In this document: positions 1 through 8,228 of the stretch, in pieces
Numbering within the stretch: the first letter of the stretch is position 1
Layout of the letters: the number at the start of each line of letters is the position of its first letter
Source: Euperipatoides rowelli
Lineage: Eukaryota; Onychophora; Udeonychophora; Euonychophora; Peripatopsidae
NCBI GenBank assembly: GCA_003024985.2
Contig: PXIH01S0021755.1
Direction: 5' to 3' (one strand)
Length of the DNA: 10,478 bases
The notes under the pieces: model-generated
What the model was told of the DNA's origin: nothing
Seen by the model: only the letters and a program-made list of their open reading frames with translations
Databases searched by the model: none
Program-made: the position numbers and the translations under genes

Positions 1-437
1 TTACACAATAAATTAGCACTTTTTCTGTTGAGAACATGTTTTGGTCGTGGTGAAGACCGGAGCGGATCAAAACTATTTAAATTAAAAAAAAATGGAAGGT
101 AAAAACGAAGTGACAAAATTATTAAGAAGGGAATTATATGATTCGCTGTTGTGGAGCTGGTCATTGTCTTCTTTAAAAACAGGAAAAAGTCAATGTTCAT
201 AGCACAGAGGATTGGTATGAAGATTGAACAATTAAACACAGCTACACAAAAAAGTGGGATCCAGCTGTGAAGTTAATAAATTGCAGTGAGATGAAACTTT
301 GGGAGTTCAGCTGCTGCAAGTTTGTTTAAATTACTTGAAAAATGGAAAATAAGAATAAACTTTATGAAATAAATGATCTGCTGCAGAGGATGTTCACAAT
401 GAAATTGCAGGGAAAGGATTACATTTTTATTTGGTAA
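1..437 (+). other. GC- and CpG-richer segment with broken coding-like frames
   Basis: No gene is recognised here. Three plus-strand open stretches sit in different frames. One is open from the window edge to a TAA at 100-102 (33 codons). The next starts at ATG 138 and would reach TAA 327-329, but is broken by in-frame stops at 174-176 and 225-227. The third is a 31-codon frame from ATG 342 to TAA 435-437. The texture is unlike the AT-rich filler that follows: codons are mixed and there are several CpGs in the first 150 bases. Near the start an inverted pair GTTTTG (38-43) and CAAAAC (68-73) encloses GTC/GAC, which could fold weakly. A decayed mobile-element reading frame or untranslated exon sequence would both fit. 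Each frame is short enough to arise by chance. Confidence 0.2.
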
Positions 438-630
438 AAATGTTAGGACTCCTCCTCATCTTGCCTGGTATCTGTTGCCGCCAAAGTGGAAGTAGCTCGG
501 GGCTTGTTGATACTGCCAACTGGTAACCTGGCTCAGCATCAGGGATTAGTTGCATGATGGTTGTGTCTAACAGGTCGCACAACCGTCTTAGGTACGCTTC
601 TTCCGCAGAATTGAAGTATGGCGTATATTG
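427..630 (-). CDS. Minus-strand open frame or exon, 67 codons, unknown product
   Basis: Reading leftwards from 630, codons stay open to TAA at 429-427. The segment is far richer in GC than its surroundings and its amino acid mix is protein-like: it opens QYTPYFNSAEEAYLRRL and later contains PDAEPGYQLAVSTSPELLPL and a basic PGKMRR stretch. No ATG opens it. An ATG at 642-640 lies four codons upstream, separated by an in-frame TAG at 633-631. That TAG also supplies an AG immediately before 630, so this could be an internal exon with acceptor CTCAATAG. A GC-type donor, CCAG|GCAAGA, lies near the right end of the protein. Alternatively it is a decayed mobile-element frame. No family is recognised. 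Length alone is not significant at this base composition; the composition contrast is the better argument. Confidence 0.22.
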   Translation of the reverse strand, partial: QYTPYFNSAEEAYLRRLCDLLDTTIMQLIPDAEPGYQLAVSTSPELLPLWRQQIPGKMRRSPNIFTK

Positions 631-1026
631 CTATTGAGACATTATCTTCAATTTTCTTAATGTATTTTGAAGTAGATTAATTTACAGGACATCACTGGTT
701 TACTTTGCTTTGTCAAGGGATATCCCCTGGTACTACGACAGTGCAAGTCCATGGTAATTGTCCTAATTTGTGAGTGAGATTAATTTCTGCATCTTATTTC
801 ATACATTTTAATTTATGATGAAAACACAGATTTCAGCTATTAGTTTTAATTTGATTTTTTGTGAAGCAGTCAAGCTGTGTTTAGAGCAATAGCTGTGAAA
901 GCGAATGTCATGTTCCTCTGTGAATTCTTTAAATCCATGTTACCTTACCACTGTGCGAAGCAAATAATTTCCGGTATGGGATCAGAACTGAAGAAATGCT
1001 CTTGGGTGGCACCTCATTACATATAA
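440..1026 (+). CDS. Possible three-exon gene, 101-residue product of unknown function
   Basis: This is a hypothetical spliced model. Exon 1 is 440-522, from ATG to a donor reading CTG|GTAACC. Exon 2 is 688-753, with acceptor TTTACAG and donor CATG|GTAATT. Exon 3 is 870-1026, with acceptor GTGAAGCAG behind a T-rich tract, ending at TAA 1024-1026. The introns are 165 and 116 nt and both obey GT-AG. The three pieces sum to 306 nt and stay in one open frame across both junctions. The first 13 or so residues, starting MLGLLLILPGICC, are hydrophobic and resemble a signal peptide, so a small secreted product is conceivable. Exon 2 reads through several aromatic residues (SRDIPWYYDS). No domain is recognised. 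Against it: exon 2 is open in all three plus frames, exon 1 overlaps a competing minus-strand open frame, and the splice sites were chosen by eye. Chance assembly cannot be excluded. Confidence 0.17.
657..752 (-). other. Short minus-strand frame with favourable start context
   Basis: A 31-codon frame runs from ATG (752-750) to TAA (659-657). The start sits in ACCATGG, a good animal initiation context, and the first residues are MDLHCRSTRGYPLTKQSK. It is antisense to exon 2 of the plus-strand model. A possible donor (CCT|GTAAAT) would remove about 54 nt up to the acceptor before 630, but that junction does not keep the frame of the 630-427 reading. Two minus-strand pieces therefore do not join simply. 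It may be only a shadow of a GC-richer patch. Confidence 0.08.
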
Positions 1027-1610
1027 ATCACAAAAGACCATATAACATAGTGTTAACAATGCTAATCACAAAAATGACCAAACATATAAAAAATATTTAT
1101 TTCTAATCCAGAAAAGACCTGGAGCTCACATAAATGTATCTAAGATACAAATACATAAATCCAAGAAAAGACTTTTTGATTATGGCCATTTACTAATTTT
1201 ATTAAATTTTTCCATATTTCTAAAGTATTGCATCACAAAATTTTAAGGTGTGTCCAAGCACATTCCAATGATATTAGTCATAGATTTTGACAATCAGTTA
1301 CTTTACTTAGCAAACAATGTGGGTTAACGAGCATCTTATCCATGGGTAACACATGGAAGTCCAGTAAAAATATGAGTACAGTAAAAAATTTTAAACGGAC
1401 ATTATAATTCCAAAGTCCTATAAAAGTCTGTCTGAAATATATTTGAAATGCTCAGAATTACTAGATATTTAATATTTATTTTATTTTTTTTAAATCTTTA
1501 TTTAAACAAATTTAGAATAAATATGTTTTCCAATAGAATTAATTTACTATTTAATAAAGAAACTGATTTTCTTAAACAATTAAAAACAATATGAGATTGA
1601 TTTTAAAAAG

Positions 1611-1632
1611 AAAAAAAAACATTTTTTTTTTT
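1611..1632. repeat. A9/T11 snapback
   Basis: Nine A residues (1611-1619), then CA, then eleven T residues (1622-1632). The two runs are complementary and could form an A:T hairpin, but adjacent homopolymers are common in AT-rich filler and slip easily during replication. Confidence 0.8.
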
Positions 1633-2153
1633 ATTACAAAGAGACTTATTTCTATTTACAATTATAAGATTAAAGAAGTAGATTCCTTATCTCATATTTG
1701 CTCTCCAACCTATTTATATGTTTAATTTTAAATAATGCATTTATTTTGATATTAAAATGCTGTTTATAAATGTGTTTATCCATATAACAAAAAATATACT
1801 TTATAATAAAATTGTGTATTTACAATACATTAAACAGGACATTTTTTCATGCATATTTATTTATTAGAAAATCATTTAAGTTTTCTTTACATGAGTATCC
1901 TTAGCTAGTTGTTATTTATTTAGTCCCAAGGTAATGTTTATAACTATGTTTTGGATATTTTAAAACAAAAACAATTATTTAAAAAAATATAAAATTCACT
2001 GTAAAAGCTTAACCTTACTGTATGAAGTAGGTCTATTTTAATCATTTCAAAAAGCTATATTATTATTTATTGGATTTGATGTCTTGAAAAATAAACTATT
2101 ATTATTTATTTTACAGTCTTGTAGGCTATAGGAAAAATTATGTATAATTTCCT

Positions 2154-2165
2154 CTGTCTGTCTGT
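2154..2165 (+). repeat. (CTGT)3 tetranucleotide run
   Basis: Three perfect copies of CTGT followed by a further TTGCC tail. Too short to be a strong microsatellite. Confidence 0.7.
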
Positions 2166-2387
2166 TTGCCTTTTTATTTATTTTTATACAGTATCAGTAT
2201 ATGTGTTGTATGGACACTTTGTGAGTTTACTTGTCTATCTCTTACTTATATATAATCATGGCCCCTTGGAAAGGGTACCATAAATTAATTAGTATTCCAT
2301 TATCCAGTCTAGTGTACAGTATATTGTTGTAAGGGTATTCTATACTATCTCTTTAGCCTGTATACTTGTTCCTTAGGAGGACTAAAC

Positions 2388-2593
2388 ATGACTGAGATAA
2401 ATCTGGTCTATGGAATAATTACTCAGAATGCTTTGTGTTTAAAGTTACTAAATATCCACCACAAACTACACCATACCTTAACAAAAAGAAAGAGAAGAAA
2501 CAAAATTCTACCACAGATCTAGACGTTAATACTAATTTAATAAGGAATTATATTTTAAAAATTGAACTATTTTTTAATATTGAAAATCTTTGA
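2388..2593 (+). other. Two overlapping open frames, doubtful coding
   Basis: ATG 2388 opens a 44-codon frame ending TAG 2520-2522; its C-terminal part is rich in His, Lys and Arg. A second frame is open for 65 codons from 2396 to TGA 2591-2593, beginning DKSGLWNNYSECFVFKVTKY and passing into a Lys/Gln-rich region, but it has no ATG. A pyrimidine-rich tract ending CTTGTTCCTTAG (about 2364-2375) would serve as a splice acceptor just upstream. Two long overlapping frames in one place usually mean low stop density rather than two genes. Neither is recognised. Confidence 0.1.
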
Positions 2594-2633
2594 ATTTTGG
2601 GGATAAAAATTATAAAAAAATTGGAAAGGTTAG

Positions 2634-2922
2634 AGGAATCCTACCAGTTACTCTGTCACATACTCCACTTCCTTCCACCATATTATGGAAATTGCACATG
2701 AAGGCGTCCTTCTTTATTACCTTAACAAGATAAAAAAAAGAAAGAATGTCCACCTGCTACACCCACAGAGAAAAGAAAAATTGAAATAAATTTGATCCCC
2801 ACCCTGTCAGCACAACCTCTGATACCCAAACTCTCTTAAGGTCTATAGCCCTGAAATTTGCATTTATCGGAAATCTGCAATCTGACCTGATGGTTCAAGA
2901 ATTCCCTCCAATTCTCTTATAA
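2634..2922 (+). pseudogene. Coding-like tract split between two frames
   Basis: This patch is clearly richer in C and G than its surroundings. One frame is open from 2634 (after TAG 2631-2633) through ATG 2685 to TAA 2787-2789; from the ATG it reads 34 residues with a basic Lys/Arg centre (NKIKKRKNVHLLHPQRK). A different frame is then open from 2785 to TAA 2920-2922 with protein-like texture (TLLRSIALKFAFIGNLQSDL). The two overlap by five bases, the pattern a single indel in one ancestral frame would leave. A third plus frame is also open from about 2731 to TAA near 2839, so low stop density in a C/A-rich patch is an alternative explanation. No family is recognised; a transposable-element remnant is the most natural guess. 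Confidence 0.13.
2858..2880. repeat. Small imperfect hairpin
   Basis: TTGCATTT (2858-2865) pairs with AAATCTGCAA (2871-2880) around the loop ATCGG, leaving a two-base bulge. It lies inside the GC-richer patch and is too short to assign a role. Confidence 0.4.
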
Positions 2923-2989
2923 AACGAGTGGTGGATTAAAAAGTGATAATAAAAAAATATGGATGGATTTATTTTATAAAATATTTCTA

Positions 2990-3160
2990 TATTGTTTGAA
3001 ACGTTGGCTGGTCCATCCTCCCTGAGTGGAAGAGTTAACCATAATGTCTGAGCTAATAGAACGTGCGCTCTAAAGTCTATCTGGTAAAATAACTCATATA
3101 AGAAACGGATATGGCATTAACCCTATTTCCGACAGCTCAAGACACAAGGTTTATAGTATT
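2990..3160. other. CpG-bearing GC-richer patch, possible mobile-element fragment
   Basis: The patch stands out from AT-rich neighbours and carries about five CpGs in 170 bases. A plus frame reads LFETLAGPSSLSGRVNHNV, hits a TGA, then continues open to a TAA just after 3083, where TCTG|GTAAAA could also be a donor. GAGC...GCTC is a short inverted pair near 3051-3070. I checked for tRNA-like A and B boxes, as in tRNA-derived SINEs, and did not find a convincing B box. The recent-looking CpG content suggests either later insertion than the surrounding DNA or selection. Confidence 0.25.
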
Positions 3161-3217
3161 GTTTACAAACTAACTTGTTAAATGAATTTTTCTAAAATAC
3201 GAACTATACCAATTCAG

Positions 3218-3300
3218 AAAAGAAAGAACGGTATGGAGTTTATGTGGAAGGTGAGAAATTTTTGATTGATAGAAATTATTTGAGACTTCATTATAACATG
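3218..3300 (+). CDS. Possible internal exon with strong splice donor
   Basis: The stretch is bounded on the left by AATTCAG|A and on the right by ACATG|GTAAGT, which matches the metazoan donor consensus well. It is 83 nt: two bases plus 27 open codons, ending in phase 0. The reading starts KKERYGVYVEGEKFLIDRNY and has good codon texture for an AT-rich genome. The same frame is open more widely, from 3196 to TAA 3355-3357. A second donor-like site, GGAAG|GTGAGA, lies inside at 3249/3250 and would end an alternative frame starting at ATG 3182. No family is recognised and no partner exon could be matched in phase within the window, so the call depends on splice-site appearance only. Confidence 0.2.
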
Positions 3301-3359
3301 GTAAGTGTTATCGCTTTGTTGGAAGTCTATAAAAAATTTATTTTGGAAAAAATGTAAAT

Positions 3360-4610
3360 AAATTAAATATTTTATTGAAAATTAGATTTCTTTGAAATTT
3401 AAGTTCTCTAATTTGTTCAAATCTAAAGCGTTGGTCAACATTTTAAGAACTAATTGAGTCACTTTTATTCTGGCTTTATCTGAACTGTTTTGCAAGATCA
3501 ACTTTATTTCACATGTGTTTTTCTCTAAAATAGTGCCTACCCTGATCATTTATTACCTTGAAAATTCAGTAATGAAAAAAAATGGGTATCGATTTGAACT
3601 TGGATGATCAGAGGATATTATTTGTGGATGCATTTTTGGAAAGGTGAATGTTGTGGGTGTGTAAATGCACATTTTTACAGTGCACAATCTTTCCTTGGCT
3701 GACCTGTTAAATGACCCAATCTGTACTAAATTATTGTGCTTTTGGGAATTCTCAGAGTCTGCCTAATTGGTTTAGGAGTCAAAGGTTATCTGAAAATTAG
3801 AGCTCTATATTTTATAAATTTTTGGAAGTGGTGTGAAAACAAATCTATACGGATAAGGGTTAGGACTGGGAAAAATGAAGAAAGTCTGTGGTACCGTACA
3901 AACTATAACAACATTTATTTTTTTATTCAAATTCAATATTGGGACCACGTTATCATTTATTTACTGTCAATAACTGGGGCATGACTGTAATATAATGATG
4001 AGTATATGACTTTTGTTAAACTTTAGACTGCATAACAATAGTATAAAATTTGCAGTAGGTTATTCCCCTGTTAACTTATTAAATGCTTATTTAAGTCTAT
4101 AATGTGAAAAAATGTGAAGAAATCCAATTTGTTGATTTAGGATTTTGAGGTAACACAAAAGTTATTATCTCTTTTCTATCTCTATGGGCATACAATTCTT
4201 TTTGGAAAATTGTGGTTGATATATGAGCTCTATAGCTACTGCATAAGTTTAAGATACCTTGTGAAATAATTGAAAATAAGTATTATTTTTCTAATTCCCA
4301 AATTTCAAGGTTTATGTGATTAAAAAAAAACTGAGAAAGTTCTCTTGTTCTCAGGACAGTCTATTTTCTGTAGAGTGCTTTATTAATAAGATAGACTATT
4401 CTTTGGTAGAAATATCTCCCTATTATTTTCTTTGCATTTAGCTAGTTTTAAGGTGGTTGGAACCAAAACTTATCTGCTTTAGAGTATCTTAAAAGATTTT
4501 ACAAGACTCCCTTTTACTGCCATATTTTGTTTAAAAATAGCAGTGGTGTTATTTGCAGTGTTGGAATGATGCCTGTGTTATGGAGATCTGAGCCAATTTT
4601 TGTCCTCTTT
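3360..4610. other. AT-rich stretch, no supported gene
   Basis: An 82-codon open frame lies at 3736-3984, but it begins at GTG rather than ATG and has no splice context or recognisable domain; about one or two such runs are expected by chance in a window this size and composition. A 21-codon frame at 3582-3647 (MGIDLNLDDQRILFVDAFLE) ends next to a donor-like AAAG|GTGAAT. A short inverted pair AGTCTAT (4358-4364) and ATAGACT (4391-4397) encloses 26 bases. None of these is strong enough to call. Confidence 0.5.
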
Positions 4611-4612
4611 AA

Positions 4613-4759
4613 AAGTTGAAAATTTTAAAATGGTTAAACTCTGATGCTTTTGTATTTGAGAGAAACAGACAGACCGCTGGCTGGGGTTTGGTGAGAAGGC
4701 AACAAAACAAGGGACAACTGCTTAAGTGCTGGTATCTAATGGGAATAATTAGGAATTAG
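4613..4759 (+). other. Open run through a GC-richer patch
   Basis: A frame open for 48 codons runs from after TAA 4610-4612 to TAG 4757-4759. Its middle, about 4650-4740, approaches half G+C and reads NRQTAGWGLVRRQQNKGQLL. It has no good start, no clear splice sites and no recognised family. It could be an exon fragment, a mobile-element scrap or chance. Confidence 0.08.
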
Positions 4760-4824
4760 CTCGTAAAATACCACATATATTTGAGTTCTTATTTGGAATA
4801 ATTTTCTTTTGGATTGGTTGACCT

Positions 4825-4841
4825 AAAAAAAAAAAAAAAAA
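4825..4841 (+). repeat. A17 homopolymer
   Basis: Seventeen consecutive A residues, the longest mononucleotide run in the window. It could mark the 3' end of an old retroposed copy on the plus strand, but I see no matching target-site duplication or element body upstream. Confidence 0.95.
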
Positions 4842-5580
4842 CATTACCACTGTGTTTCAAAAGGGACAATGATATGCTCAGACTGGGCTGGCTATTCTTA
4901 CTTTATCCTGTGAATATGAATATCAAAGGGCAAAAACATTATTGAAAATCAACTTTTTTTCAAACACATAAACAATTAAAAGGTGTAGAGGGTAAGACTT
5001 CATCAGTAAATAATAACAATGTTTGGGGCCCTGCTTATCCTATAGACTAGGCTACAATTTCTTGTATAACTATCAAAAGGGTACTAGGCTACATCTGTTC
5101 ATTGTACAGACTTGTACATACTACATGGAATTTAAACTCTCATTAGCCTGTACTGTATTTTAAATGAGAGAATAAAAATCAGTCTTATAATGTAAAATCA
5201 GAAGTTACATCAGTGAAGATTTTAACCTCTAGGTTATTGAAAGGATGCCCTTCATTTATATGATAGGTACTGATCTTTATTTAAAAGTAAAAGGGAAACA
5301 ACTAAACCTAATACTCTGTATGGAACTTAAACATTATATCAGGTAAGATTTTTTTGTTTAGTTAATTTATAGAAAAAAGTCTCAAAAATGTTATTTCATA
5401 AAAAGCATCTGTAGGTTTTTATTCTAATTTGGTAATGGCATGTGGTTGAATCACTAATTTTGGGTTAAGTAAAATTTACCTGCCAAAAAAATATATTATT
5501 TTTTATTTTCCCATAACAGAAATACCCTATTAATTTGAATAATCAAGAGGAATGTTATCTCTCTTAATAAAAATGGAAGT

Positions 5581-5591
5581 AAAAAAAAAAA
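5581..5591 (+). repeat. A11 run followed by CACAC
   Basis: Eleven A residues then CACAC; a short compound simple repeat. Confidence 0.9.
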
Positions 5592-5883
5592 CACACTTTA
5601 TTTAAAAAGGCTTTTACTCTATTAAAAAAATAAATAAATACTTTATTTTTATCTAGTTTTCTTTGAAACTGTTAGATGGTAGGTTGTTTGCCCTTGATTT
5701 CAGAACTTCCTTACTTCAACAACACTGTTGTGTGTTACAAAAAATAAAATAATGCTCTAATCGTTTGAATGTTTCATCAACTATTTAATTACCCATTAGT
5801 GAATGGAGAAAGAAAATTAATTTATTAATATTGGGAATAACAACCCATATGTAGTTACTGTCAGGTGAAGACTTTCTGAGTAT

Positions 5884-5895
5884 AAAAAAAAAAAA
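5884..5895 (+). repeat. A12 homopolymer
   Basis: Twelve consecutive A residues in AT-rich filler; no element body is recognised upstream. Confidence 0.9.
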
Positions 5896-6108
5896 CATTT
5901 AGGAATGTTTATATGATAACTTTTTTTATAACAAGTGATATTTTTATCTTTCTAGGTTATACAAATTAGGAAGTATATAATATTTCCCATTACACTTATT
6001 TTTATTTCTATGATAATATTATGACCTCTACTTTTTAGTTGAGTTATATCAAAAAAGAAGAAAGAAATTTGCAATCATGACTATTAAATCAATAATTGTT
6101 CTAAATCA

Positions 6109-6261
6109 ATGATATTTCTCTTGAAAGTCACAATCACTATTTTTAAATTAATATTTTTTTTCTCAAGAGCCACTCAAAGCATGAAGCAACTGGGGATTAC
6201 TTCAATTGGTGGAGGTCACATGACACATATTGTATACCAGCTCAGGAAAATTTTTAAATAG
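6109..6261 (+). other. Small ATG frame, 50 codons, hydrophobic N-terminus, doubtful
   Basis: ATG 6109 opens a 50-residue frame ending TAG 6259-6261. The first 20 residues (MIFLLKVTITIFKLIFFFSR) are hydrophobic and would pass for a signal or membrane segment, though T-rich DNA gives such stretches by chance. The second half covers a GC-richer patch (6168-6245) and reads MKQLGITSIGGGHMTHIVYQ. A second frame across the same patch is also open (HEATGDYFNWWRSHDTYC) behind a T-rich tract ending CTCAAG that resembles a splice acceptor. Two readings compete and neither is recognised. Confidence 0.1.
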
Positions 6262-6722
6262 ATAGCAACTAATAAAAGTCAATTCTCTATCACAAAATTA
6301 GTCGGAATTTATGTACAGATTCATTGGGTCTTACTTTCCAACTTTAAGGAGCAAAGAAAACTCAAACTTGGTTTGGATTGAATTTATTTAGTATTCATAC
6401 ATCTTAAACAAAAATAAAAATGGATGCAAAATTAATTAAAATGGGTTGATCAGTGGTTTATTTTCCTCTTCTCTGAATAAAACATGGAAGTGGTTTGTGA
6501 GTGATTTAATTACCCCGTTTCTCTAATTCTCTACAAAAAATGGCTTTTAGTCATCTTCCTATTATAAGTGGTTCATTATTCTTTTATAAGTTAAACTGTG
6601 TAAAGAATCTCATTGATAGTTAGGGTGAGAAAGCATATCAAGATGACCCCTCGTAATAATATTTATTTTGACTCAACAATATTAAAATTGAGATGTGGTG
6701 GAAAAGAAGAAAAAAATAATTG

Positions 6723-6740
6723 TTTGTTTTTGTAAACAAA
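6723..6740. repeat. 7-bp inverted repeat
   Basis: TTTGTTT (6723-6729) and AAACAAA (6734-6740) are perfect complements around TTGT. Short and AT-rich. Confidence 0.7.
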
Positions 6741-6801
6741 TATTTGATATCGGATTGTCTGTTTTTGAGTATTTTTTTCCGACCTTTATTGCTATAACCT
6801 C

Positions 6802-6819
6802 AAAGTGGATAACCACTTT
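6802..6819. repeat. 7-bp hairpin AAAGTGG/CCACTTT
   Basis: AAAGTGG (6802-6808), a four-base spacer ATAA, then CCACTTT (6813-6819), followed after one A by T13. On the plus strand a stem followed by a T run superficially resembles an RNA polymerase III or bacterial-type terminator, but there is no upstream transcription unit to support that. Confidence 0.6.
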
Positions 6820-6820
6820 A

Positions 6821-6833
6821 TTTTTTTTTTTTT
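6821..6833 (+). repeat. T13 homopolymer
   Basis: Thirteen consecutive T residues. It would read as poly-A on the minus strand; no retroposon body is recognised beyond it. Confidence 0.9.
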
Positions 6834-7049
6834 AATAATGAGTCACTGCTTAACAGCCTCTGACCCAAGGTTATAAATCAAAAAATTGAACAAATTGTTT
6901 AGTTTGAACAAAAATCAAAAACAGTTTAAAAAATGAAAAAAAAAAATGGAATTGTTTTGAATTTATTGATTTTTGATATCGGTATGATTAAATAGGCTAA
7001 AGATGTTTATGATATTTACTTTGTCTTCAATATCGATTTTTAGAGTGTC

Positions 7050-8189
7050 ATACTATTTTATACACCCTTCTTATAGTTACTGTATGTAAATGATTTATCC
7101 TGACTAATTGTTGTTACTACTGTTCGCATTTTCTTTTAGGCTGGTTAATTTTGCTGTGATTACACTTGCACTATAACATCTCATTCAGATTTGACTCAAT
7201 ATAATCGTTCAAAGAGACAAAAACTAAATTTATTCTCCAATGTTAACACTTTTTTGATAAATTTTATTTTTATCTGGGCAATTTATTACAAAACGTACAT
7301 TATATAGAATCAAAGTACTGTCTTCTTTGGTGGATATTAAGCTATTAATTACTTGGAGAATTAAGACATAATAAATGCAATTATTAAATAAATAAAAGTA
7401 GTTTATTTTCATTTCTTTGATTAAAAGTATATTTACAAATTTTATAACTCGATTTTAAATTTATAACAATAAATATTTTTACTCTTACAAATGTGTTTGC
7501 TCCTGCTCGCATTAAAATAATTACTGTAAAAAGTAGCTTAACAAAAGGTCCTCAACTTAAAGAAAATGATAAAGCTAAAATGTGTAGGGTTTGATTAAAT
7601 TCAAAAGAAATTTCATAATAAGATAATTAAATATCCCTGACTAACATAAAAATGCATTAAACAAACAAAAATTAATAACACTACTGTGGAAATTTACATT
7701 TAAATAAAAAAACTTACATAAGGATAATAATAAAGTTGTGTTGGATTGCCACAGTAAGATCATTAAAGTATAAGACAAATGAATAAAAGTATCTATGTTT
7801 CTTGAAATGTAAGATGGAGCTTCTCTTAGGCAAACATGAATAATTGCAATTATTTGTAGGGTGTAATACTACTAAAGAAGATTACAGGATTTAAATTTGT
7901 TAAGGACCAATGTTCTATATTTTCTAAGTTTTTTTTTGCACCAATATTAAATAAATAAATTTTGTGATAGTAAATTGTGCAGGAGGTGGTTAAAATGCAT
8001 GAATTTTTTTTTTCTATTTATTGTTTAAATTAATAGTAGTTTATGAATGGTTTGATAATAGGATTAGTAGCAAATACAGGTGATTAGTTAAATAAATTAT
8101 TTTGGTTCTATGGTGAATGTTTCTTACTCAGATTCATCAATGGTTTAGATGAGAGTGAATGTTGGATCAATCTTTTGTCAATGACATCA

Positions 8190-8192
<3 letters not shown>
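7050..8192. other. AT-rich stretch, no supported gene
   Basis: The longest ATG frame is a minus-strand run of 60 codons (7412-7230), dominated by Ile, Asn, Tyr and Leu, as expected from AT-rich random DNA, and not called. A 16-bp perfect palindrome lies at 7839-7854. Several TAAATAAAT-type stretches occur. No RNA gene or element end was seen. Confidence 0.6.
7839..7854. repeat. Perfect 16-bp palindrome
   Basis: AATAATTGCAATTATT is its own reverse complement. It is AT-rich apart from the central GC. Palindromes of this kind can bind dimeric factors or arise by chance; there is no nearby gene to guide interpretation. Confidence 0.85.

Positions 8193-8228
<36 letters not shown>
8193..8228. repeat. 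(AT)n microsatellite with short (AC) tail
   Basis: An uninterrupted AT alternation of 31 bases (8193-8223), about 15 units, passes into ACACAC up to 8228. This is a typical slippage-prone eukaryotic microsatellite and is likely to vary in length between individuals. Confidence 0.97.

Larger units (their letters stand above)
1030..2370. other. AT-rich filler without recognisable genes
   Basis: This stretch is mostly A and T, reaching 80% or more between about 1440 and 2120, with stops dense in every frame. It contains an A9 run followed by T11 at 1611-1632, a short CTGT triplication at 2154-2165, and a 13-bp direct repeat ATTATTATTTATT at 2059-2071 and 2098-2110. A moderately mixed patch around 1300-1400 has a 38-codon open run but nothing recognisable. 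Several AATAAA hexamers occur, as expected by chance at this composition, so none is called as a polyadenylation signal. Confidence 0.6.
4842..6108. other. AT-rich stretch with poly-A runs, no gene seen
   Basis: Stops are frequent in all frames. It contains an A11 run at 5581-5591 leading into ACACAC, an A12 run at 5884-5895, and AAAT/AAAAT-type repeats near 5621-5650. Nothing resembling an RNA gene or a mobile-element end was found. Confidence 0.6.
6743..6982 (+). repeat. 11-bp direct repeat pair
   Basis: TTTGATATCGG occurs at 6743-6753 and again at 6972-6982. The shared CG is notable in a CpG-poor window. Two small inverted repeats and a T13 run lie close by, so this could be the relic of a small non-autonomous element, but no terminal inverted repeats or target duplications were seen. 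Confidence 0.5.

Noticed and set aside
1510-1530. AATAAA hexamers as polyadenylation signals for the upstream gene model
   Set aside because: The hexamer is frequent throughout such AT-rich DNA and the first clear one lies about 490 bases beyond the model's stop, with no supporting downstream element.
2056-2110. Tandem duplication near 2059 and 2098
   Set aside because: The shared 13 bp is only A/T and simple in pattern; the surrounding bases do not match, so chance is likely.
3585-3605. tRNA T-loop-like motif on the minus strand (GTTCAAATC)
   Set aside because: The bases on either side do not form a T-stem and no acceptor or anticodon stem can be drawn around it.
3582-3647. 21-codon ATG frame next to a GTGAAT donor-like site
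   Set aside because: It is very short; the nearest acceptor (TTCAG before 3570) leads directly into TAA and TGA in two frames, so only a start-exon reading survives and nothing supports it.
3736-3984. 82-codon plus-strand open frame
   Set aside because: It starts at GTG, not ATG, has no splice signals fitting an exon and no recognisable motif. With about 8% stops per random codon, one or two runs this long are expected in the window.
4825-4841. Poly-A tail of a retroposed copy
   Set aside because: No target-site duplication, SINE promoter boxes or reverse-transcriptase frame was found upstream; a simple homopolymer is enough.
7230-7412. 60-codon minus-strand ATG frame
   Set aside because: Its composition is what AT-rich random DNA encodes (Ile, Asn, Tyr, Leu, Lys); there is no domain, conserved motif or local composition change.
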